From an uncultured Collinsella sp. (GTDB lineage: Bacteria > Actinomycetota > Coriobacteriia > Coriobacteriales > Coriobacteriaceae): DNA of 64,000 nt. The stretch spans positions 1 through 64,000 of the forward strand of contig CAUESV010000003.1 in assembly GCA_959020715.1 (NCBI GenBank). Direction: 5' to 3'. The notes beneath the pieces were generated by a model. The model saw nothing but the letters and a program-made list of their open reading frames with translations. It did no database searches and was not told the origin of the DNA. Shown piece by piece: positions 58,902 to 64,000 of the stretch (positions within the stretch are counted from its first letter, which is position 1; each line of letters opens with the position of its first letter). The translations under genes were made by a program, and so were the position numbers.

Positions 58902-59870
58902 TTAGTACTGCTCGATGCCCATGTAGCGACGAACCTCGGGGCTGTGGTCGAAGACCTTGCCGCGGGCGGCGCGCAGCTCGCAGCTCATCGCGTAGAAGAA
59001 GATCGGCTCCAGGAACGAACGAACGCTGGCAGGCACCTTGTCCACACCGTACTCGAGCGCGTCGAGCACCATGACTGTATCGGTGTGCGTGTTGAGGAAC
59101 GCAAGAGCGCGCTCCTCCATGGGGCGGCACTCGCCGGCGCCAAGCTGCACAAAGTAGAACACGCCGGGCCCGGTGGCCTCGAACGGGCCGTGGAAGTACT
59201 CGCCGGAGTGAATATAGCAGCAGTGCTGCCACTGCATCTCCATGAGCGAGCAGATGGCCATGGCGTAGGTCTGGCTAAAGTTGGGGCCGGATCCCAGGAT
59301 ATAGAAGAACTTGTGCTGCTGGCAGAGCTCGGCAAAGCGGGCGCCCAGCTCGGCGTTGACTTTCTCGCGAGCGGCGGGCAGCAGCGCATCCATCTGCTTG
59401 AGGCCCTCGTACATGTCGGCGAGTGCCTCGTAGCCTTCCTGCTGGTCGAGCAGCTCGGCGGCGATCAGAGCGCCGATTCCCTGAGGCACCTCGGCCTGCG
59501 ACACGCCCTCACCCCAGGGGTAGACCCAGGTGGTCCACTTGCCGTTGTCGATCTTGGAGCCCTCGCAGTCGGTCATGGCGACGACCTCGGCGCCGGCGGC
59601 CAGCGCCATCTCGCAGCCGTCGACGACCTCCTGCGTGTTACCGCTGTGGCTGCAGGCAATAACGAGCGACTTCGGCCCCAGGCTCTTGGGAGCCATCAGA
59701 CAAAACTCGCGTGCCGTGTAGACCGTCGAGGTAAACGTGGTGGCCTCGCGCTTGAGCAGCTCGTTGGCCGGCATCAGGTCGATCATCGAACCGCCACAGG
59801 CAATCCAAAAGACGTTCTCGATCTTGCCCTTGCGCTTGATGATTTCCTGAACCAGATCATGTGCGTTCAT
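58902..59870 (-). CDS. SIS-domain protein, FrlB-like deglycase
   Basis: A 322-aa protein with two SIS domains. It has VFWIACGGSMIDLMPA, IACSHSGNTQEVV (Ser-x-Ser-Gly-x-Thr), and in the second half SGEYFHGPFEA and DHSPEVRRYMG. The last two match FrlB (fructoselysine-6-P deglycase). It probably cleaves a glycated amino-acid phosphate to glucose-6-P and amino acid, but other sugar-amine substrates are possible. AGGAGG precedes ATG 59870. It lies downstream of a UTRA-type GntR gene and behind two operator-like repeats. Confidence 0.85.
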   Translation of the reverse strand: MNAHDLVQEIIKRKGKIENVFWIACGGSMIDLMPANELLKREATTFTSTVYTAREFCLMAPKSLGPKSLVIACSHSGNTQEVVDGCEMALAAGAEVVAMTDCEGSKIDNGKWTTWVYPWGEGVSQAEVPQGIGALIAAELLDQQEGYEALADMYEGLKQMDALLPAAREKVNAELGARFAELCQQHKFFYILGSGPNFSQTYAMAICSLMEMQWQHCCYIHSGEYFHGPFEATGPGVFYFVQLGAGECRPMEERALAFLNTHTDTVMVLDALEYGVDKVPASVRSFLEPIFFYAMSCELRAARGKVFDHSPEVRRYMGIEQY

Positions 59871-59926
59871 GCTGATGTTCCTCCTTGTGGGGCGGCTTTG
59901 AACGACGACAGCCTGTACCTGCGGTC

Positions 59927-60005
59927 GTTCTATGTTGTTCTATTTATAGCACGTGTAACAACGCCCGTGAAGTCATCTCGGCAAATTTGTTCTATGTTGT
60001 TCTAT
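59927..60005 (-). promoter_or_regulatory. Promoter and two GntR operator-like repeats before the SIS gene
   Basis: The 17-mer GTTCTATGTTGTTCTAT occurs at 59927-59943 and again at 59989-60005. A minus-strand TATAAA (59948-59943) overlaps the first copy, with TTCACG 17 bp upstream as a candidate -35. Two identical sites flanking a promoter beside a GntR gene point to local repression. Confidence 0.65.
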
Positions 60006-60014
60006 CTGTGGACG

Positions 60015-60770
60015 TTAGATGTCGAACACGTAGCGCGAGCCCACGATCTTTTGGCGACCGAGCAGCAGGGGCCGCCCGCCGGCGTCGGTAAAGTATGCCT
60101 CCATATAGAAGAGCGGCTCGCCGACCGGCACCTCCAGCAGCGGGGCCGCCTGAGCATCGGCAAGCGCAATCTCCACGGTGCAGGGATCGGACTTGAGCGG
60201 CGCGCGGCCCGAATGCTCTGCAACGAGCGCAAAGATGGAATTGTCCGTGAGGTCCTTGTCGGCAAGCGTCTGCAGATAGGGATGGTCGGCGAGCACAAAG
60301 GCGTTGTTCTCAAGCATGACAGGGATGCCGTCGGCCGTGCGCACGCGCTCGACCACGATAAGCTCGCAGCCGGGCTCCACGCCAAAGAACGCCGCATCCT
60401 CGTGCGTCGCCGCGACCACCGTGCGCGACACCAGACGCGCACCCGGCACCATGTCGTTGGCAGCACAACCCTCAGTAAAGCTTTGGACGTCACCCTTCTG
60501 GCGAATCTTGCGCTTGAGCTTGGGCGCACACACAAAGGTGCCCCTCCCCTGCTGGCGGTTGAGATACCCCGCACGCGAAAGCTCCTCGATGGCGCGACGC
60601 ACGGTGACGCGCCCCACGCCATAGGACTTCGCGAGCTCCATCTCGGAAGGAATGCGCGAGCCGGCTGCGTACACGCCGCGCGCGATCTCGCCCTTTAGGT
60701 CGTCCATGACCTGCTGGTACAGCGGCACGGCGGACACGTCAGTACGGTCGGTCTTGCTATCGAAAGCCAT
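60015..60770 (-). CDS. GntR/HutC-family regulator with UTRA domain (FrlR-like)
   Basis: A 251-aa repressor. The winged helix is at residues about 16-85 (YQQVMDDLKGEIARGVYAAG, then GVGRVTVRRAIEELSRAGYL and QGRGTFV). The UTRA ligand domain follows (residues about 95-245). It likely senses the substrate of the SIS protein and binds the repeats at 59927-60005. Its start is 3 bases after the recQ stop, and its ribosome site lies in the end of recQ. Confidence 0.93.
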   Translation of the reverse strand: MAFDSKTDRTDVSAVPLYQQVMDDLKGEIARGVYAAGSRIPSEMELAKSYGVGRVTVRRAIEELSRAGYLNRQQGRGTFVCAPKLKRKIRQKGDVQSFTEGCAANDMVPGARLVSRTVVAATHEDAAFFGVEPGCELIVVERVRTADGIPVMLENNAFVLADHPYLQTLADKDLTDNSIFALVAEHSGRAPLKSDPCTVEIALADAQAAPLLEVPVGEPLFYMEAYFTDAGGRPLLLGRQKIVGSRYVFDI

Positions 60771-60772
60771 CG

Positions 60773-62755
60773 TTACGCTCCATCCCGCGCATGCTCGGAC
60801 TCAAACTCTTCAATCGCCGCCATAAACTGCTCGCCAAAGGCGTCGGCCTTTTTCTCGCCGATGCCGTTGACCTGAATCAGCTCGTCGCGCGTCTGCGGGC
60901 GCAGGCGGCACAGGCCGCGCAGGGCCTTGTCGGAGAAGACCATATACGGCGCCATCTCCAGCTCGGCCGCGATCTCCTTGCGCAGGGCGCGCAGGCGCTC
61001 GAACAGCTCGGCGTCGTCGCCCACGCGCGGGCGCTGATCCAGCTCGGCCTCCTCGCGCAGCAGATCCACCGCGCGGCGGGCGCGGGCCGAGGCCTTGCGC
61101 TTGGACGCGCGACGCTTAACGGTAAAGGCAAACGCCTCGTCCTCGACCTCGCCGGCACGCGGACCCAGTCCCACGACCGGGTACTGTCCCTGTGAGGTGG
61201 CCAGATAACCGCGGCCGCACAGCTGACCGATGATGTTCTTAATGCGCCCGACCGATTCGCTCGACAGCTCACCGTAGCCGCGGTCCTCGTCCAGATGCAT
61301 CTGGCGAATGCGCTCGGTATTGCCGCCGTGGAGCACGTCGGCGATGAGTGACTTGCCAAAGCGCATGGGGCGCGTGGCCACATAGCGCACGGTGGCGCGG
61401 GCCATATCGGTGACGTCCTCGACCTCGAACTGCGTGAGGCAGTTGCTGCAGTTGCCGCAGCCCTCGGCTTCGTCCGTGGCGGTGGCGCCCGCACCAGCCG
61501 CAGCAGCATGCTCGGCCGCGGCCTCGTCGCCAAAGTAGCGCAGCATGTATTCGCGCAGGCAGCCGGTGGTATTGCAGTAGCCCTCCATCTGGCTGAGCAG
61601 ACGATATCGGTTCTGGAGCGCCCACGCGCGCTGCTCGTCGTCGAGCGTCTCGTCGGCCGCATCGCCGCGGTCGATCAAAAAGCGGCGCATGCGAAAATCG
61701 TTGCCGTTCCACAGCAAATGGCAGCTGGCCGGATCGCCATCGCGGCCGGCGCGGCCCGCCTCCTGATAGTAAGCCTCGATGCTCTCGGGCACGTTGTTAT
61801 GGATGACGTAGCGCACGTTGGGCTTGTCGATACCCATGCCAAAGGCGTTGGTGGCGACCATCACCTGAATGTCGTCGTCGATAAAGGCACGCTGGCTCTG
61901 ACGACGGGCGTCGTTGCCCATGCCGGCATGGTAGCGGCCCACGCGAATGCCGCTGGGGCCCAGAGCCTCGGTAAGCTCTCCTGCCAGCGCATCGACGGTC
62001 TTGCGGGTCGAGCAATACACGATGCCGCTCTCGCTCGAATGCGCGATCACATAGTCGCGCACCCACGCGGTCTTAGCCTTGTCGCCCATCTCCTCGCAGC
62101 CAAAGTAGAGGTTCTTGCGATCGAAGCCCGTCACCACCGTCGCCGGGTTTTGCAGGCCGAGCATCTGCTGAATGTCCGCACGCACGCGCTCAGTCGCTGT
62201 AGCGGTAAAGGCCGCCACGATGGGGCGCTGCGGCAGGGAATCGATAAACTCGCGAATCTGCAGGTAGGCGGGGCGGAAATCCTGACCCCATTGGCTCACG
62301 CAGTGGGCCTCGTCAATGGCCACGAGCGGAACGCCGATGCCGCCTTCGGCCGCAGCTTCCTGCGCAAAGGCCAGAAAACGCGGCTCGAGCAGGCGCTCAG
62401 GTGCCACATACATAAGCTGGTAGCGACCCTCGCGCGCCCGCTTGAGCACGGTATTTTGCTGAGCCGGCGTAAGGCTGGAGTTGAGATAGCTGGGGCGCGC
62501 GCCCGCCGCGAGCAGTGCGCGGGTCTGGTCCTCCATAAGCGACAGCAGCGGACTCACCACAAAGGTGATGCCGGGCAGCATGAGCGCAGGCACCTGGTAG
62601 CAAATGGACTTGCCGGCACCTGTGGGCATAACGCCGAGCGCATCGCGGCCGGCAAGGATCGCATCGACCATGCGGTCCTGCCCCGGGCGAAACGAGGTGT
62701 AGCCAAAATAGGCGCTGAGCGTGTCGAGCGCCATCTGCTGCATGCTATCGGTCAT
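60773..62755 (-). CDS. recQ: ATP-dependent DNA helicase RecQ
   Basis: A 660-aa 3'-5' helicase for recombination and repair. Walker A is MPTGAGKSICYQ and the DExH box AIDEAHCVSQWG. Motif VI is YYQEAGRAGRDG. The zinc domain has TGCLREYML and CGNCSNC, followed by the winged helix (RQC) and a C-terminal HRDC domain (LRKEIAAELEMAPYMVFSDK). The length is normal. AGGAAACC precedes ATG 62755. The last codons hold the ribosome site of the next gene. Confidence 0.97.
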   Translation of the reverse strand: MTDSMQQMALDTLSAYFGYTSFRPGQDRMVDAILAGRDALGVMPTGAGKSICYQVPALMLPGITFVVSPLLSLMEDQTRALLAAGARPSYLNSSLTPAQQNTVLKRAREGRYQLMYVAPERLLEPRFLAFAQEAAAEGGIGVPLVAIDEAHCVSQWGQDFRPAYLQIREFIDSLPQRPIVAAFTATATERVRADIQQMLGLQNPATVVTGFDRKNLYFGCEEMGDKAKTAWVRDYVIAHSSESGIVYCSTRKTVDALAGELTEALGPSGIRVGRYHAGMGNDARRQSQRAFIDDDIQVMVATNAFGMGIDKPNVRYVIHNNVPESIEAYYQEAGRAGRDGDPASCHLLWNGNDFRMRRFLIDRGDAADETLDDEQRAWALQNRYRLLSQMEGYCNTTGCLREYMLRYFGDEAAAEHAAAAGAGATATDEAEGCGNCSNCLTQFEVEDVTDMARATVRYVATRPMRFGKSLIADVLHGGNTERIRQMHLDEDRGYGELSSESVGRIKNIIGQLCGRGYLATSQGQYPVVGLGPRAGEVEDEAFAFTVKRRASKRKASARARRAVDLLREEAELDQRPRVGDDAELFERLRALRKEIAAELEMAPYMVFSDKALRGLCRLRPQTRDELIQVNGIGEKKADAFGEQFMAAIEEFESEHARDGA

Positions 62756-62844
62756 GGTTTCCTAACGTCCAAGTCATCTGCCGCCGATTATACGCCGCCA
62801 CGCGGACCGCTGCCGTACGGCTGTCAGCCACGCTCATTCTGCGG

Positions 62845-62902
62845 GTAGTCATTGGGGACGTTCTTGAATGACTAGTCGTTTAAGAACGTCCCCAATGACT
62901 AC
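62845..62902. repeat. Perfect 21-bp inverted repeat upstream of recQ
   Basis: 62845-62865 is the exact inverted copy of 62882-62902 around a 16-base loop with the palindrome GACTAGTC. It lies 90 bases upstream of recQ and directly next to structured repeat copy B. No gene is present in 62756-63076. Confidence 0.75.
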
Positions 62903-62909
62903 CACGGCA

Positions 62910-63076
62910 ACGCCGATGTTTTGGCGCAGACAGCGAAAGCCCGTCAGAGCGAGCAAGGTGCCTTGAAACAAGGCGGCATTGATCTTCTGATCATGCCGCC
63001 GAAGTTGAAAGGCAGATTGCCGCTCTGGCGAGCTTGCAGCGTCGAGCCGTTGCGCGGTTTGGTAAAACCGCGTAAC
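62910..63076 (-). ncRNA. Structured intergenic repeat, copy B (after the last GntR gene)
   Basis: On the plus strand the 15-bp main stem (62937-62951 with 63021-63035, one mismatch) holds the AGGT/AGAT loop. A GCCTT/AAGGC stem, the TGAAA/TTGAA loop and a long apical stem follow (62972-62979 with 62993-63000, 62981-62984 with 62989-62992) with a TTCT tip. A 12-bp hairpin (63049-63076) ends on the stop codon of the GntR gene. It matches copy A in plan and loops but not in stem sequence. Confidence 0.7.
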
Positions 63077-63796
63077 TTACATCACCATGACGTAGCGGCT
63101 GCCCACGTAGTACTGCTTACCCATCAGGACCGGCTCGCCATTGGGGCCGATAAAGCCGGCGCGCAGGTTGAGCAGCGGGTCGTGCGGGGCAATGCCCAGC
63201 TCGGCGGCCTGTTCGGCGTTGGCGCGAACGGCCTCGACCGTGCGGTAGCCAACCGAGACAATCGGCGTTCCGCTAACACGCTCGACCTCGGCAAAAATCG
63301 ACTTGTCCTCAAGATCGGCCGTCAACAGCTCGCGGTATGCATCAAACGGCACAAAGATGTTCTCCTCAAAGATGGGCTCGCCGTCGGCTGTACGTACGCG
63401 CTTGATGTGCAGCAGCAGCGCGTCCTTCTGCAGGCCAAAGAACTCCATCTCGTTTTGACGTGCCGGCACAATCTGGCGATCGATCACATGCGCGCCCGCC
63501 TTCATGCCGTTATCGGCGCAAAGCTCGGTGAACGTCTGCAGCGTCGAAGCGTGGAACTGGCGGTTGATGTGCGGCGTGGAGACAAAGGTGCCGCGGCCCT
63601 GCTGCTTAACCAGGTAGCCATCGGAGCACAGCTCCTCGACGGCGCGACGCACCGTAATGCGGCTCACCTCATACTGTTCGGCAAGCTCAAGCTCAGATGG
63701 AATGCGCTCCTTTGGTGCATAAACACCTTTCTCAATCGCGTCCTTGATCTCGTCGTAAATCTGCTGGTAAAGCGGTGCATTTTTGGGCGCTGGCAT
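63077..63796 (-). CDS. GntR/HutC-family regulator with UTRA domain
   Basis: A 239-aa repressor with the same plan as the one at 60015. The winged helix (residues about 8-78) shows YQQIYDEIKDAIEKGVYAP, EVSRITVRRAVEELCSDGYL and QGRGTFVS, and a UTRA domain follows. The target is unknown. The gene to its right runs off the window on the same strand. Its leader (63797-63900) is AT-rich with an inverted pair TTATCAAA/TTTGATAA. Confidence 0.93.
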   Translation of the reverse strand: MPAPKNAPLYQQIYDEIKDAIEKGVYAPKERIPSELELAEQYEVSRITVRRAVEELCSDGYLVKQQGRGTFVSTPHINRQFHASTLQTFTELCADNGMKAGAHVIDRQIVPARQNEMEFFGLQKDALLLHIKRVRTADGEPIFEENIFVPFDAYRELLTADLEDKSIFAEVERVSGTPIVSVGYRTVEAVRANAEQAAELGIAPHDPLLNLRAGFIGPNGEPVLMGKQYYVGSRYVMVM

Positions 63797-63808
63797 ATCT
63801 GATCACTC

Positions 63809-63874
63809 TTATCAAAATATCGAAATAACTAATACGTATATAACGTCTTTTTATATGTTACCTTAGTTTGATAA
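63809..63874 (-). promoter_or_regulatory. AT-rich leader with inverted repeat before the last GntR gene
   Basis: TTATCAAA (63809-63816) and TTTGATAA (63867-63874) form a dyad around AT-rich sequence with several -10-like hexamers. It could be an autoregulatory operator. The true promoter cannot be fixed by eye. Confidence 0.4.
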
Positions 63875-63900
63875 AACGATACACCGCATACAGCAAATCT

Positions 63901-64000
63901 TTACTTGCCGTCGTCCTGCTGCAAGCTTTCCTGATCGTGCAGACGGGCCTGCCTGCTGGCCATGCGCGCGGGCTTGTCGGGATCGGGAACGGCCGTGGGC
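63901..64000 (-). CDS. C-terminal fragment of an unknown protein (runs off the right edge)
   Basis: The minus frame ends at a TAA (63903-63901) and reads PDPDKPARMASRQARLHDQE then SLQQDDGK. It is a polar, charged tail without a recognisable domain. It lies upstream of, and on the same strand as, the last GntR gene, about 100 bases before it. Confidence 0.45.
   Translation of the reverse strand, partial: PTAVPDPDKPARMASRQARLHDQESLQQDDGK

Overview
The window reads as chromosome from a high-GC Coriobacteriia bacterium, most likely Collinsella or a close relative. Supporting this are a GC-rich codon usage, dense divergent and overlapping gene packing, a Tad/Flp pilus locus without an outer-membrane secretin, a Firmicute-style T-box leader on pheST, a CbiMNQO cobalt importer and a fermentative 2-hydroxyacid dehydrogenase. 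The genus is an inference from gene content and style. No rRNA, CRISPR array, prophage, integrase or transposase gene was seen.

Layout. 0-11.3 kb: tRNA-Arg, serS, proC, rlmH, an SPFH protein, tRNA-Leu, then the minus-strand translation/RNA-modification group tatD-ksgA, metG, rsmI and a GH5-like protein. 11.5-12.5 kb: tRNA-Phe and a BrnT/BrnA-like toxin-antitoxin pair whose toxin frame is broken at a G5 tract. 12.5-22.1 kb: one minus-strand Tad pilus operon (cpaB, tadZ, tadA, tadB, tadC, flp, a membrane-anchored protein, a second pilin, TadE, TadG-like, TadE, DUF192), nearly all genes overlapping. 22.3-34 kb: rsgA, a Ca2+-type P-ATPase, pyruvate kinase, a DUF559-like protein, a phospholipase C-like protein and the cobalt importer. 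33.8-41.2 kb: pheT and pheS with T-box, an M32 carboxypeptidase, glmM. 41.2-50 kb: a DUF4012 protein, an EamA transporter, tRNA-Val and a run of accessory genes (DUF5710, zinc ribbon, HNH endonuclease, AlbA-type regulator). 50.4-64 kb: an M16C protease, a zinc-ribbon/YD-repeat membrane protein, 5-formyl-THF cyclo-ligase, metA, a hydroxyacid dehydrogenase, a FrlB-like SIS protein with its GntR regulator, recQ and a second GntR regulator.

The most unusual content lies between genes. (1) Three of the four tRNA genes (Arg, Leu, Phe) are followed by a copy of their own 3' end plus terminator, repeated with a 186-191 bp period. The two copies are separated by an inverted T-arm copy and an array of tiny GC hairpins. 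The Arg and Leu arrays are homologous, with a compensatory change in one stem. (2) A structured element occurs three times (pheS-pheT gap, after glmM, after the last GntR gene). It keeps two internal loops (AGGT/AGAT and TGAAA/TTGAA) while its stems co-vary, and each copy abuts the stop codon of a minus-strand gene. (3) Several other dispersed inverted repeats occur: a MITE-like AT-rich element, long imperfect cruciforms, hairpins with a conserved CTGTCC loop, clusters of a GAGCGTGGA motif and a TTATCTCTC array upstream of the AlbA-type regulator.

Functionally, most coding genes are housekeeping: aminoacyl-tRNA synthetases, rRNA modification, wall precursor synthesis, one-carbon metabolism, methionine synthesis. 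The surface and accessory functions are the Tad pilus, the cobalt importer and the defence-like genes near tRNA-Val.
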